Below are positions 46,324-55,519 of a DNA stretch of 64,000 bases, in pieces. How positions within the stretch are numbered: position 1 is the stretch's first letter; each line of letters starts with the position of its first letter. The DNA comes from Dyadobacter psychrotolerans. GTDB taxonomy: Bacteria; Bacteroidota; Bacteroidia; Cytophagales; Spirosomataceae. The translations under genes and the position numbers were made by a program. Under the pieces are notes generated by a model, which saw only the letters and a list, made by a program, of their open reading frames with translations, ran no database searches and was not told the origin of the DNA. The stretch covers positions 594,080 to 658,079 of the forward strand of contig NZ_SMFL01000005.1 in the NCBI RefSeq assembly GCF_004349265.1. The letters run 5' to 3'.

Positions 46324-46899
46324 TTATTTAACAAAAGGTATTGCCCAGAAAATACTTGCCTGAATGACGCTGTTTTTAAAGTCAGGATCGAAACTCTGAC
46401 CTGTGAAATCGCCCACTTTCGAAAGCCCCGCTATATAGCGCACACCTGCGCCCAAACCAATTTTGGATTGAAAGCCTATACCTGCTCCTGCGGACAGATC
46501 CAGGTTTTTTGCAAAGTTGTTTATCGACTGATCGCCCAGATCTGATGAGGTGCGAAAGCCAACCTGTGGGCCTACTTCGACGTAGAATCCACCATTGGTT
46601 TTAAATTTTAACATGACCGGTACAGTTACATAATTGACCTTAAAGTCATCTTTTCTGCCCGCATTGTTCACCTTCGCCCCCTGGGTTGAAAACAACACTT
46701 CCGGCTGAATCGAGAAAACATTACCAAAGCCGTAGTTTATCACCGCACCGAGGTGGTAACCGACCAAAGCATCTGCTTCAATGTCACCGCCGGTGTAGTT
46801 GCTGATATTAATACCCGCTTTCGGGCCGATGCTAAAAGACTGGGAAAATGCAAAGGTGCTGCAAAGCAGCATTAAAGAAACAATCGTTAACTTTTTCAC
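46324..46899 (-). CDS. PorT-like outer membrane beta-barrel protein
   Basis: 191 residues with a GTG start (no ATG is suitably placed), signal peptide KKLTIVSLMLLCSTFAFSQ and the typical opening SIGPKAGINISNYTGGD. Alternating strands follow (LGAVINYGFGNVFSIQPEVLFSTQGAKV, YVTVPVMLKFKTNGGFYVEVGPQVGF, GAGIGFQSKIGLGAGVRYIAGLSKV) with an eight-strand barrel pattern of the OMP_b-brl_2 family. The function of such porin-like proteins is generally unknown; PorT itself takes part in type IX secretion, but this member is not assignable to it. Confidence 0.88.
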   Translation of the reverse strand: MKKLTIVSLMLLCSTFAFSQSFSIGPKAGINISNYTGGDIEADALVGYHLGAVINYGFGNVFSIQPEVLFSTQGAKVNNAGRKDDFKVNYVTVPVMLKFKTNGGFYVEVGPQVGFRTSSDLGDQSINNFAKNLDLSAGAGIGFQSKIGLGAGVRYIAGLSKVGDFTGQSFDPDFKNSVIQASIFWAIPFVK

Positions 46900-47321
46900 A
46901 CGTTTTTGGTTTTAGTTTTGAATAATTACAAGAATCGAAGTTTTACTTGCAAATGGCTTGCCAAAGCAAATCTACTTTGATATCTGATGCAAATGTGTTT
47001 TTTACCATTCAATAAACAGAGCGCTATCTTATTGAAACGGACAAATCGGTAGCTGGACAGGCGTATTTAAGAAATTTGCAGACAAAATTAATAGGTATGC
47101 ACAATTTTGTATGGAAGGTGAACTGTATACTTTATATAAAATTCAAATACTTGGAGAATATAATATTTCTTATATTTTCTGGATATTTACGATTGCTGTT
47201 AAATAAAAAAAGAGCCTGTGACATTCACAGACCCTTCTTTAAAAATATTGAAGAAGTATAAAATTATTTTGTTTCGAAGCTAATAGAGGATGACATGCTA
47301 GATCTACCACCAAAACACACT
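46900..47321. other. Intergenic region with an intrinsic terminator for the minus-strand REC gene
   Basis: 422 bases without a credible gene (a 61-codon plus-strand frame starting MQTKLIGMHN has no support). Near its right end GCCTGTGA (47214-47221) and TCACAGAC (47225-47232) make a short stem with a run of seven A before it on the plus strand, that is, a T run after it on the minus strand. It lies about 90 bases beyond the stop of the gene at 47322. Confidence 0.6.
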
Positions 47322-47780
47322 TCAGGCATGAGCATGCTGTCTGTTTTGCCAGCCCACTTTATATCGTTCCTGTAATGATGAAGACGACTCAGCACCGGAA
47401 ACATCCGAAAGTACTTTTTTTAATACTTCAATGCTTAACGGTTTTGGCAGATAGCCATTTATTTCAGGATATGCTGTTGCTCTGGCCATATCATCGGGAT
47501 GCTGAGATGAGCTGGAAATATAAATAAACGGGTTGTAATGGTGATTTTTAAGGTTCCTAAACATTTCGATAAATTGCCATCCATCCATTCTTGGCATGTT
47601 AATGTCCAAGAGGATGACGTCGGGCAAATTTCCGGGTGTGTGTTGCCACTGTTCAAAAAAATCAAAAGCATCCTGTCCGTCTTCGAATTGCAGAACGTTA
47701 GGTTCTTCAAGGATTTTTCCGATCAGTTTCTGGTTGATAAATCGGCAGACCCAGTCATCATCAATAATGCAGATTTTCAT
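47322..47780 (-). CDS. Single-domain response regulator
   Basis: 152 residues, one receiver domain: IDDDWVCRFINQ (acidic cluster), DVILLDINMPRMDGWQF (phospho-Asp near 63), YISSSSQHPDD (switch) and GYLPKPLS (Lys near 122). The N-terminal IDDDWVCRFINQKL is typical of Bacteroidota REC-only proteins paired with hybrid or PAS kinases. No kinase gene adjoins it. About 25 extra C-terminal residues carry no known domain. Confidence 0.9.
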   Translation of the reverse strand: MKICIIDDDWVCRFINQKLIGKILEEPNVLQFEDGQDAFDFFEQWQHTPGNLPDVILLDINMPRMDGWQFIEMFRNLKNHHYNPFIYISSSSQHPDDMARATAYPEINGYLPKPLSIEVLKKVLSDVSGAESSSSLQERYKVGWQNRQHAHA

Positions 47781-48088
47781 AATTTATAGTCGTTGAGAGT
47801 ATTATAGCAAACAGTAGCAAAAACCGAGCCACAAGTAAAAGTAATTCTATGCATTCTAGGGTTTTCAGCGATCGAAATGTCATCTGCTTTAAGGAAGTGA
47901 TAGACTAAACATTATTATTAGCAATTCTAAAATGCTATTTTATCCCTTATTTTCACTTCGTAAACATACTGTTAATGAGTTGATTAACATTGTGTTTAAT
48001 ATGGTTGTATTTAGATATTGGTACGGGCTGTGGAATGAAATTAATCGTATCGCAGTTACCAAAACAACATCATTCAACTTAACTTTTA
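47781..48088 (+). promoter_or_regulatory. Intergenic region with a possible promoter for the alcohol dehydrogenase gene
   Basis: 308 bases without a gene. TTG at 47990-47992 and TAGATATTG at 48012-48020, 19 bases apart, come close to the Bacteroidota primary-sigma pattern (TTG, 19-20 bases, TAnnTTTG) about 70 bases before the ATG at 48089. The minus-7 box is imperfect. Confidence 0.3.
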
Positions 48089-49150
48089 ATGGAAGTAAAA
48101 AATATCAAAGCCTACGGTACAGAAGCTGCTGAGTCTGAATTGGAAGCACTAAACATTGAGCGCAGAACGGTTACGGCAAAAGATGTGGAAATCGAGATTC
48201 TTTTTTGTGGCGTTTGTCACTCAGATCTTCATCAGGCAAGAAACGAATGGGGCGGTTCTGTGTATCCGATTGTTCCGGGTCACGAAATTGTAGGTAAGAT
48301 CACTGCTGTGGGTGATCAGGTTACTAAATTTAAGGTTGGCCAGCTGGCAGGAGTGGGCTGTCTGGTCGATAGCTGCCGTGAGTGCGAGCATTGTAAAGAC
48401 GGATTGGAACAATATTGTCTGGTTGGCGGTGGATATACCTACAACGGAAATGACAAGTTTTTAAACCGCCAGACTTTTGGCGGTTATTCTGAAACGATTG
48501 TTGTAGATGAAAACTATGTGTTAAGTATACCTCAAAATCTGGATCTGGCTGCTGCTGCACCTTTACTTTGCGCTGGGATTACCACTTACTCTCCGTTGAA
48601 ACACTGGAATGTCGGACCGGGGCAAAGAGTAGGCGTGGTAGGACTTGGCGGACTGGGTCACATGGGTATTAAGATTGCCAAAGCGATGGGTGCTGATGTC
48701 ATTGTTTTCACGACTTCGTCTTCAAAGTTTGAAGATGCCAAACGCTTAGGCGCAGATGAAGTGGTGTTATCCAGCGATGCTTCGCAGATGAAAAAATATG
48801 CAGGCAGTCTTCATTTTGTTTTAGATGCCGTCTCTGCTCAGCATGACATAAACGCCTATTTGCAGTTGCTCAAATTGGATGGTACAATCGCCCTGGTAGG
48901 TTTGCCGGAGCATGAGCTGCCCATTGGCGCCTTTAATCTGGTAGGAATGCGCAGGAATTTTAGCGGTTCTTCGATTGGTGGTATTGCCGAAACGCAGCAG
49001 ATGCTTGACTTCTGTGCTGAACATAATATTGTTTCGGATATTGAATTAATCAACATCCAGGACATTAACAAAGCCTATGAGCGTCTGCTTAAAGGAGATG
49101 TGAAATACCGGTTTGTGATCGATATGGCTTCTTTAAAAGCGGCGGTTTAA
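48089..49150 (+). CDS. Zinc-dependent NAD(P)+ alcohol dehydrogenase (cinnamyl-alcohol-dehydrogenase type)
   Basis: 353 residues. Catalytic zinc ligands are in CGVCHSDLHQARNEWG (near residue 37) and VPGHEIVGKI. The structural zinc site is CRECEHCKDGLEQYC (about 92-106), and NAD(P) binding is GLGGLGHMGIKIAKAMGADV. The pattern matches the YahK/YjgB-like CAD branch, which uses NADPH to reduce a broad range of aldehydes. It stands alone with its own terminator. Confidence 0.93.
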   Translation: MEVKNIKAYGTEAAESELEALNIERRTVTAKDVEIEILFCGVCHSDLHQARNEWGGSVYPIVPGHEIVGKITAVGDQVTKFKVGQLAGVGCLVDSCRECEHCKDGLEQYCLVGGGYTYNGNDKFLNRQTFGGYSETIVVDENYVLSIPQNLDLAAAAPLLCAGITTYSPLKHWNVGPGQRVGVVGLGGLGHMGIKIAKAMGADVIVFTTSSSKFEDAKRLGADEVVLSSDASQMKKYAGSLHFVLDAVSAQHDINAYLQLLKLDGTIALVGLPEHELPIGAFNLVGMRRNFSGSSIGGIAETQQMLDFCAEHNIVSDIELINIQDINKAYERLLKGDVKYRFVIDMASLKAAV

Positions 49151-49172
49151 TCATATCAGTCATCGTTAAACA

Positions 49173-49205
49173 GGGGCAGATGGCGTTTTGCTGTCTGCCT
49201 TTTTG
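49173..49205 (+). terminator. Intrinsic terminator after the alcohol dehydrogenase gene
   Basis: GGGCAGA-T-GGC and GCT-G-TCTGCC form a stem (49174-49199) with a GTTTT loop, followed directly by five T on the plus strand. It begins 23 bases after the stop codon. Confidence 0.75.
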
Positions 49206-49442
49206 TAATTGGTTTGCAGATAGAAGAACTGATGGTAACAACTTTGCTCTCCAAATCACATGGTTGATGTTATTAAACCGACTGTTCAACCTCTTTGGGA
49301 TTGCTGAAATGTTTGTGTTCTGTTTTTCCCCCGGTACAACTGGGGCCATTCATATTTAAGCCTTCCGGGCTTTTCGCCGTGGAAATTACGTGTCATGAGC
49401 TACTGCCTGTCAACCCAGGCGGGGTGGAATACAATATACGAT

Positions 49443-49841
49443 TTACACTTCCAGGCTCAAATCAATATTTTTGTGATCACGGAAAATCTCTGTGATTATA
49501 TCAAAAAGCGTTTGACCGTTCCCATTTTCGATTTCCAGAAGTTTTTCCTCAAAAAGCTTCACATTATAAGGGTAGCCCTTTTTTATTTTCATTTCATAGT
49601 TCTTCCTAGTTTCTTCGCGTCCCAGATCCGCTCTGCTCTTAGATGTGTTTTGCCAGATGACAGTAACGGTTTCGCCGGGATCATAGACACCAAAACCTCC
49701 ATAAAGAATATCGTTGAGTGCATCTAGGCTATGTCCCATCTCCCAGTCCATACCATGCATAAACAGTCTGTTGATTTCCTGGTAGAAACCAGTCAGATCA
49801 GAAAAATTATTGCCGTTTATTTTTATTTGTTTCTTCTTCAT
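49443..49841 (-). CDS. Barstar-family ribonuclease-inhibitor-like protein
   Basis: From ATG 49841 (132 residues; an upstream in-frame ATG at 49901 would add 20 without support). KKQIKINGNNFSDLTGFYQEINRLFM, then SLDALNDILYGGFGVYDPGETVTVIWQNTSKSRADLG match the barstar pattern: a beta strand, helix, the LDALNDxL helix that plugs the RNase active site, and the strand after it. The C-terminus FDIITEIFRDHKNIDLSLEV also fits. Barstar neutralises the secreted RNase barnase inside the producing cell. No barnase-like gene is beside it, so it may protect against RNase toxins of rivals or regulate an internal RNase. Confidence 0.78.
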   Translation of the reverse strand: MKKKQIKINGNNFSDLTGFYQEINRLFMHGMDWEMGHSLDALNDILYGGFGVYDPGETVTVIWQNTSKSRADLGREETRKNYEMKIKKGYPYNVKLFEEKLLEIENGNGQTLFDIITEIFRDHKNIDLSLEV

Positions 49842-49986
49842 TGAAAATTTATTCCGGCAAACCGGCATTATTCGGCCCAAATCTGCAAAACTAGAAATCA
49901 CTGTTGCAAATATATAGGATTGTCCGCTGGCCCATATTGACGTTCTTTGCAGGGAAAGTGAATAAGTTTTAGCACCTGTTAACTAA

Positions 49987-51486
49987 ATGAACAACCGCCT
50001 GAGCGTTTTATTGTCCGCCACTATTATTTCATTCGTAGTAATGTTTGTGCCCGGCCGCGGTTTCGCGCAACAAAAACTGGCTTCAAACCGGCTGGATTAT
50101 CATTTGTCCTGGGACGGAAGATCTTCTTTGTTAAAAGTTGACTTGTTTTACAATACACACCTGGCCGACAGCACTGTTTTTCAGTTTGGCAATCCAAATC
50201 CCGGTGGGTTGACTAATATTTTTGGCGTGCTTCAAAATATAAAAGCTGATCGGAATGATTCGTTGCGGATCGCCGGGCAGGATCGCCAGATAATTGTGCG
50301 ACATCAGACGCCGGGAGTTAAAAAACTTCATTACGAAATTGACGGAACGCCGGTGCTGGATCCTAAAAGAGCAAGACCTAATGAGGCTTTCCGGCCAAGC
50401 ATCACATCGGGATTCTTTTATTCGCTGGGTTATAACTTATTTATGGACGTAGCCGACAGCAGCTACACCGAGCTCTCATTTGCGTGGGACAGCTGGCCGG
50501 AAAACATGCCCTATTTTGTATCGAGCGATCCAAAGGCCAAACCAAACGAAAGACAAATTGTGCCTAATGGTGAGCGAAATAATGTGCTGCTCCAAATGAA
50601 TGAGAACTTGCAGCGTAAAGAATATGTCGTCAATAAAATTCCGACTTATCTAATTACCTCAAATAGCGATTCGGCAAGTGATATGCAGCAGGGAATGGAT
50701 CCGCTGGTGACTAAGTTTATTCCCAAAGTGCGCGAGTTCTGGCAGGATTACGACTTTAAGTTCTACTTCGTTAGCATGATTCCTTTGCTGACAAAGGTGC
50801 CCCCGACGATGACAGGTATTGGCCTGAAAAATGGATTCGGAACGCGTTACACGGGAGCGCTGGATACAGAAAAAATAGCTACGATCGCACATGAAGTTTC
50901 TCACACCTGGATCGGAGGACGCATGCAGCTCAAATCCGTAGGTATGGAAAACGAATGGTTTAATGAGGGCTTCAACGATTATATTGCGATCTACAATTTG
51001 GCCAGGGCAGGTCTGTTTGATAAAGCGGCATTTCTGAAATACACCAATGAGGAGATCTTGGGCCAGTATTACCGAAATCCGGAAAACACAACACCTGGTG
51101 ATTCAATCGAAAAGAATTTTTGGAAAAGCCGCAATTTTGAGAAAATTCCGTATCACCGGGGTTTTATTTACGGTTTTTACCTTGATAATCAAATCCGCCT
51201 TTCCAGCGGATCAAAGAGTAATATCAGAGATTTTCTGCTGCTTTTGTACAAGCAAAACAGGAAAAATAAAAAGCAGGTTTTTGCTCTTTCTGATTTCACA
51301 GAAGCGTTGTCAGCATTTCTGCCCAAAGACCAGATCATCTCTGAGATAAAAACCTACATGCATCAGGGCAAGGTCCTCGATTTTAGAACCGTAAAATTAA
51401 TAGATGCGTTTTCATTAAGCTACCAAGACCGGGTTCCCAAAATAAGTATTTCAGATAAGGTATCTATCAAAGAGATATACCGCTGA
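49987..51486 (+). CDS. Secreted gluzincin metallopeptidase (M1/M61-like)
   Basis: 499 residues with a signal peptide ending GRGFAQ. The zinc motif HEVSHTW is at about residues 303-309, and the third ligand is the Glu of WFNEGFNDYIAIYNLARAG about 20 residues after it, slightly further than the 18 of classic M1. Residues 25-200 are a beta-rich N-terminal domain, and GIGLKNGFGTRYTGALD lies before the active site. The mature protein probably acts in the periplasm or on the surface as an aminopeptidase or glycyl-type peptidase. It stands alone between the barstar-like gene and a TonB-domain gene. Confidence 0.85.
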   Translation: MNNRLSVLLSATIISFVVMFVPGRGFAQQKLASNRLDYHLSWDGRSSLLKVDLFYNTHLADSTVFQFGNPNPGGLTNIFGVLQNIKADRNDSLRIAGQDRQIIVRHQTPGVKKLHYEIDGTPVLDPKRARPNEAFRPSITSGFFYSLGYNLFMDVADSSYTELSFAWDSWPENMPYFVSSDPKAKPNERQIVPNGERNNVLLQMNENLQRKEYVVNKIPTYLITSNSDSASDMQQGMDPLVTKFIPKVREFWQDYDFKFYFVSMIPLLTKVPPTMTGIGLKNGFGTRYTGALDTEKIATIAHEVSHTWIGGRMQLKSVGMENEWFNEGFNDYIAIYNLARAGLFDKAAFLKYTNEEILGQYYRNPENTTPGDSIEKNFWKSRNFEKIPYHRGFIYGFYLDNQIRLSSGSKSNIRDFLLLLYKQNRKNKKQVFALSDFTEALSAFLPKDQIISEIKTYMHQGKVLDFRTVKLIDAFSLSYQDRVPKISISDKVSIKEIYR

Positions 51487-51535
51487 CTTTTCAGATGGCT
51501 GAGGGGGATGAAAGACCAATTTTACGACGTAAAAC

Positions 51536-51985
51536 TTACAAAAAGTAAATGCTAAGAATGCTGTAACTTCGAAGCAAACGGCCGCTTTGAGAGCCAGGTT
51601 TCCAGTTGGGCATCTGGCTGATGACCCTTTTAATTTCCTCCTGCTGATCTTTGCCGGCATCCGAAACGAGTGGAATGACCTTTGAAATCACACCATCTTT
51701 TTCAACTAAAAGTTTTAGATGAATCACTTTTGCGTCCTTTATACGGATAGTACTGATTCGGTATCTGCTGTTTTTTTCTATAAACCTAATCATGGCCAGG
51801 CGGCCACCTATAAATTCCGGCGGTGATTCTACTACTAAATAAACTGTTGTATCGAACTTGGTTTGGTTTTTTTGCTGGACCTTCACTGGTGGAATGGATT
51901 GGCTGGACGGCAGCCGATTTTCAAAGGCGGGTAGACTTGCGGCTGCAAGCATAAATAATGATAAAGGAAGCTTGTTTCTAGACAT
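51536..51985 (-). CDS. Exported TonB C-terminal-domain protein
   Basis: 149 residues with a signal-like N-terminus (LPLSLFMLAAASLPAF). The rest is a TonB C-terminal-type fold: ESPPEFIGGRLAMIRFIEKNSRYR, KVIHLKLLVEKDGVISKVIPLVSDAG, EIKRVISQMPNWKPGSQSGRLLRSYSILSIYFL. Such short proteins lack the Pro-rich periplasm-spanning arm and ExbB/D-binding membrane anchor of true TonB, so energy transduction is unlikely; they may bind TonB boxes or act as envelope accessory proteins. Confidence 0.78.
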   Translation of the reverse strand: MSRNKLPLSLFMLAAASLPAFENRLPSSQSIPPVKVQQKNQTKFDTTVYLVVESPPEFIGGRLAMIRFIEKNSRYRISTIRIKDAKVIHLKLLVEKDGVISKVIPLVSDAGKDQQEEIKRVISQMPNWKPGSQSGRLLRSYSILSIYFL

Positions 51986-52266
51986 AGCGTTGCTGGGATA
52001 TGACGTGGTTGGTTATTAGCCAATTGTTTTGTACCTGCTATTTCTTCAAAATTAACGAAAATAATATATATAAATAAATTATATATATGTTATTAATATA
52101 TTTTTTAAAATTTAGTTCAAGTTCCTTTTACTTCAAGCTAATATTTTCCTGCCAACGTATAAGTGAGTACGATAGTGTTAAAATCAGCTATTTTTCTTGT
52201 TTTTCCATCCGGATCATGCGGGATATCTACACCAAATCACTACTTTGCGGCCGACATTTATAGAGT
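51986..52266. other. AT-rich divergent intergenic region with an inverted repeat
   Basis: 281 bases between the TonB-domain gene and the hybrid kinase. A perfect inverted repeat of pure A/T (ATATATATAA, 5-base spacer, TTATATATAT; 52064-52088) is followed by more AT-rich DNA. It may be a melting-prone promoter region, a nucleoid-protein site, or chance from composition. Confidence 0.4.
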
Positions 52267-54054
52267 TTGTTGGCATTGAAAAAAAATAATTTCTACGAGG
52301 AAATCAAAAACGATCCACATGACTTGCTGATTCTTTGGAAAGAAGAATTTGAGAGAAAGTCGGTGATGGGCAACCGCATATTCTGTTTTACATTTTTGAT
52401 CTGTTATCCGTTAACTTCGGTGCTTTACTACCTGAACGGCAATCCGGATTATCAGTCCATTTTAATGGTGCAACTCGCATGCAGTAGCACCGTCGGACTA
52501 GTCGTACTACTTCATTTTCGTGGGTTTATCAATGGTCAGAATGCATCCTTTTTAAGTCGTCTGCTGCTGATCCTTTTCCACTCGTTTGTCCTGGCACGTT
52601 TTACAACACTTTATTTTTTTGACCTGAACTTTAATTTGACGCTTCAGTTAATATTCACGCTTTGGGTCCTGCGCTGGAAATTAAGTTATGCCATCATCAG
52701 TTCTGTGGCCACGATACTGTGTTTTTCAGCCGCACTTTATATCAGCGGGCCAGAGGTATTTGTGCGTTTTCTCAGAGAGGGTGGGTATTTTTATTTTCTT
52801 GGACAGAGTGTTTTTCCTTTGGTAATGCAGATGCGCTACAACAAGCAGTATCGCGAGTTTATTTACTTTCACAGTCTGGAAAGGCAAAACAAAGAGCTCG
52901 AAGAGCAAAACAGGCTTGCCAAGCAGGCAACACAGGCAAAATCTGATTTTCTTTCGATGATGAGTCATGAGATCAGAACGCCGCTGAATGGAATTGTGGG
53001 AATCGTTCATTTGATGCTTCAGGAAGAGTTAAGGACTGATTTTCAAAGGGAACTGGTCGGAACATTAAAATTTTCATCAGATCATTTAATGGCAGTGGTA
53101 AATGACGTGCTGGACTTTAATAAAATCAATTCCAACCATGTCAGGTTAACTGTTGCACCGTTTGATCTTTCACTTCTTCTTAAAAACCTGAAAAAGACCT
53201 TTGTCGCCAGGGCGCAGGAAAAACAACTAGAGCTGATCTTCGAAAGCACGCCTTATTTACCTTTGCAATTGACCGGCGATCAGGTGCGACTAAATCAGAT
53301 CATTACCAATCTGATTCATAACGCCATTAAATTCACAGAAATAGGGTTTGTCAAGCTGGCTGTCACAGAGCTACAAAGGTCGGAGGGCAAAATCAAATTA
53401 CACTTTGAAGTCAGCGATTCAGGTATTGGTATTCCGTCAGAGGACCAGCCGACGATCTTTGAGATTTTCACCCAGAGTGATAACCAGGCCAATCGCAACA
53501 ACCGGGGCACCGGGCTGGGACTTGCAATTACAAAAGAACTTTTACGTCTTTTTGAAAGTGATATTTTACTTGATAGTGTGCCAAACAAAGGTTCGAAATT
53601 TTCTTTTACCATACAATTCCCCTATGCTGATGAGTCGTTATCATTAGAAAAACCGGTTGGAATCAAGGTTTCACTGCCTCGGGCAAGGGTTCTGGTTGTG
53701 GATGATAACGCGGTCAATTTGCTTTTTGCCACCAGTTTGCTTAAAAAGGTTGGGATGCAGTATGATACAGCATTAAACGGGGCCGAGGCGATGGAACAGT
53801 ATAATGCGAAACATTATGATTTGCTGTTAATGGATCTCAAAATGCCGGTCATGAATGGCTTTGAAGCAACCCGGCTGATCCGCGCAAGAAGCCCGCAGTT
53901 GCCAATTATTGCTTTGACTGCCTCTGCGTTTACCGATGAGCGTGAAAAAGCCCTCGCGGGTGGTTTCTCCGGATATCTTGCCAAGCCCTTTCTTCCTGAT
54001 GAATTCTATGATCTGATCTTTACTTTTCTGACTCCTATCGATCAGGAAAAGTAG
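52267..54054 (+). CDS. Hybrid sensor histidine kinase (7TM-like sensor, HisKA, HATPase, REC)
   Basis: 595 residues if translation begins at TTG 52267 (further TTG codons follow; no ATG until MGNRIF at residue 35). Five to six hydrophobic helices occupy about residues 40-185 (FCFTFLICYPLTSVLYYL, LACSSTVGLVVLL, LILFHSFVLARFTTLYFF). A coiled coil leads to H-box MMSHEIRTPLNGIVG (about 233-247), N-box IITNLIHNAIKFT, G1 DSGIGIPS, G2 GTGLGLAITKELL and a receiver domain (VDDNAVN, DLLLMDLKMPVMNG, YLAKPF) at about 475-590. Hybrid kinases pass phosphate onward through an Hpt or REC partner; none is adjacent. Confidence 0.92.
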   Translation: MLALKKNNFYEEIKNDPHDLLILWKEEFERKSVMGNRIFCFTFLICYPLTSVLYYLNGNPDYQSILMVQLACSSTVGLVVLLHFRGFINGQNASFLSRLLLILFHSFVLARFTTLYFFDLNFNLTLQLIFTLWVLRWKLSYAIISSVATILCFSAALYISGPEVFVRFLREGGYFYFLGQSVFPLVMQMRYNKQYREFIYFHSLERQNKELEEQNRLAKQATQAKSDFLSMMSHEIRTPLNGIVGIVHLMLQEELRTDFQRELVGTLKFSSDHLMAVVNDVLDFNKINSNHVRLTVAPFDLSLLLKNLKKTFVARAQEKQLELIFESTPYLPLQLTGDQVRLNQIITNLIHNAIKFTEIGFVKLAVTELQRSEGKIKLHFEVSDSGIGIPSEDQPTIFEIFTQSDNQANRNNRGTGLGLAITKELLRLFESDILLDSVPNKGSKFSFTIQFPYADESLSLEKPVGIKVSLPRARVLVVDDNAVNLLFATSLLKKVGMQYDTALNGAEAMEQYNAKHYDLLLMDLKMPVMNGFEATRLIRARSPQLPIIALTASAFTDEREKALAGGFSGYLAKPFLPDEFYDLIFTFLTPIDQEK

Positions 54055-54378
54055 TGTTCTTAGGGTTAACTATAATAACTTCACTGACTTTAAGATGCGA
54101 AATACCAACTCCAAATCTAGGAATCAGTCTATTTTTTTTGAAAAGTTAACAGACTTTCACTTCAGCTGTAATTGCTGAATCTACGCCAAATACGTACACT
54201 GAACCAATTGAACGAACCATTTGCTTAAACCGTCATTGTGATGATGTTAATACTCACAAAAACAACCAGCGTGGCAAAATGCAACAAATTCTAAAAACAT
54301 AGACGGTTAACTGGTAAGAAAATTAGTGGAATGATTATTGTTTATCTCTGATCAACATAATCCTTTATTTCTTCTAAA
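54055..54378. other. Intergenic region, nothing recognised
   Basis: 324 bases between two plus-strand genes. No gene, hairpin or repeat of note was seen; it should hold the promoter of the lipoprotein hydrolase at 54379. Confidence 0.5.
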
Positions 54379-55392
54379 ATGAGTGAAGAGCACAAGTTCG
54401 AAACGCACATTAAAAATTCGGAAAGTTTGGTTAGTCGCAGGCATTTCTTTCGTCGGTCCAGTGCGGCAATTTTGACAACAACACTTTTGTCGTCCTGTAA
54501 TGTAGTAGATGACATTTTTCCAAACAGGGGTAAATCCGACAGAGATCAGACTCTTGCCTTTTTCGGAGATAGCCTTACTGTTGGAGCAGGAGGGACTGCA
54601 TCATATGCCACTTTGGTGGCAGCCGAATTTCAAGACCGTACGGTTGCAACCGATGGCATCATCGGTCAGCTCGCTTCCAGCATTGCAGTTAGGCAGGGTG
54701 GCTTACCTTTAAAGATAACCGTTGAAGGCAATAAGCTAAATGGAATTCAGCCGATTAGAATTACCAAGTTAAGCAACATGTTTTTATCAACTGGGTCAAA
54801 CTACAACGAGTACAGCCGCACTGGTACGATTGGCGGAGTACGGTGCACGATTAAACGCACAGCCAATGCGCAGGGAGAAACATATACGATCACACCCGGT
54901 ACGGTTAGCGTCATTGACATTGCGGCAGACTCGGTATTTTTACTCGATGACGCTTCCCGGCTGAGAACCGCGACGCAAATTTTATGGTATGGCCGAAATA
55001 ACGTCCGGATGGCAAATGGAGAGCAGGAAATTCTCAGTTCCCTGGAAAGCTCGATTGCCTATATTACTACGCCTGCCAGATACATTGTTGTAGGTGTGCT
55101 TCTTGCATCAGGTGAAATAAAGGGCAACGCAGATTTTAACAAGGTGGCAGCAATCAATGCCAGCCTTTCGGCTAAATATGGCAAGTCCTTTGTAGAGATG
55201 ACACCTCCGACAGATGCTGAAATGACCGCCATAGGTTACACACCTACGGCAAATGACAAAATAGATTTGCAGAACCAGAATTTCCCAAGAGGCCTTCGGG
55301 CCGATGGCGGCGATGATATTCACTTAAATGACAAAGGTTATCATATTGTTGCCAACCGCGTTATCGCGAAAATTAAAGAGCTTAAATATTGA
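54379..55392 (+). CDS. Tat-type lipoprotein with SGNH-hydrolase fold
   Basis: 337 residues. The N-terminus combines a twin-arginine motif (SRRHFFRR, residues 19-26) with a lipobox (TLLSSC, lipidated Cys40), so it is probably exported folded and then lipidated. SGNH features are LAFFGDSLTVGAGG (nucleophile Ser near 67) and GGDDIHLNDKGYHIVANRVI (Asp-His near 315). Block II and III residues are less clear, and about 150 residues of beta-rich sequence lie between (IKRTANAQGETYTITPGTVSV), which may be an inserted domain. An esterase acting on a glycan is likely; the substrate is unknown. Confidence 0.78.
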   Translation: MSEEHKFETHIKNSESLVSRRHFFRRSSAAILTTTLLSSCNVVDDIFPNRGKSDRDQTLAFFGDSLTVGAGGTASYATLVAAEFQDRTVATDGIIGQLASSIAVRQGGLPLKITVEGNKLNGIQPIRITKLSNMFLSTGSNYNEYSRTGTIGGVRCTIKRTANAQGETYTITPGTVSVIDIAADSVFLLDDASRLRTATQILWYGRNNVRMANGEQEILSSLESSIAYITTPARYIVVGVLLASGEIKGNADFNKVAAINASLSAKYGKSFVEMTPPTDAEMTAIGYTPTANDKIDLQNQNFPRGLRADGGDDIHLNDKGYHIVANRVIAKIKELKY

Positions 55393-55519
55393 TGCACAGG
55401 CATTTTTAAACATTAGCAGGGCTGTTTTTTGCACCTGCTTTTCTTTTGTCATTTGTGGAAATAGGTGGTAATTCGGGAAATTTAATAAATTGGGGTACTG
55501 ATGAATTAAATGTTGTACA

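Noticed and set aside
47076..47261. 61-codon plus-strand frame in the gap after the beta-barrel gene
   Set aside because: It runs through the terminator of the REC gene and lacks protein-like composition.
47932..48132. 66-codon frame overlapping the start of the alcohol dehydrogenase gene
   Set aside because: It overlaps the dehydrogenase start in another frame and has no signal, motif or conservation hint.
52064..52088. AT-only inverted repeat as a specific operator
   Set aside because: The region is so AT-rich that a repeat of this kind may arise by chance; kept only as a note on the intergenic region.
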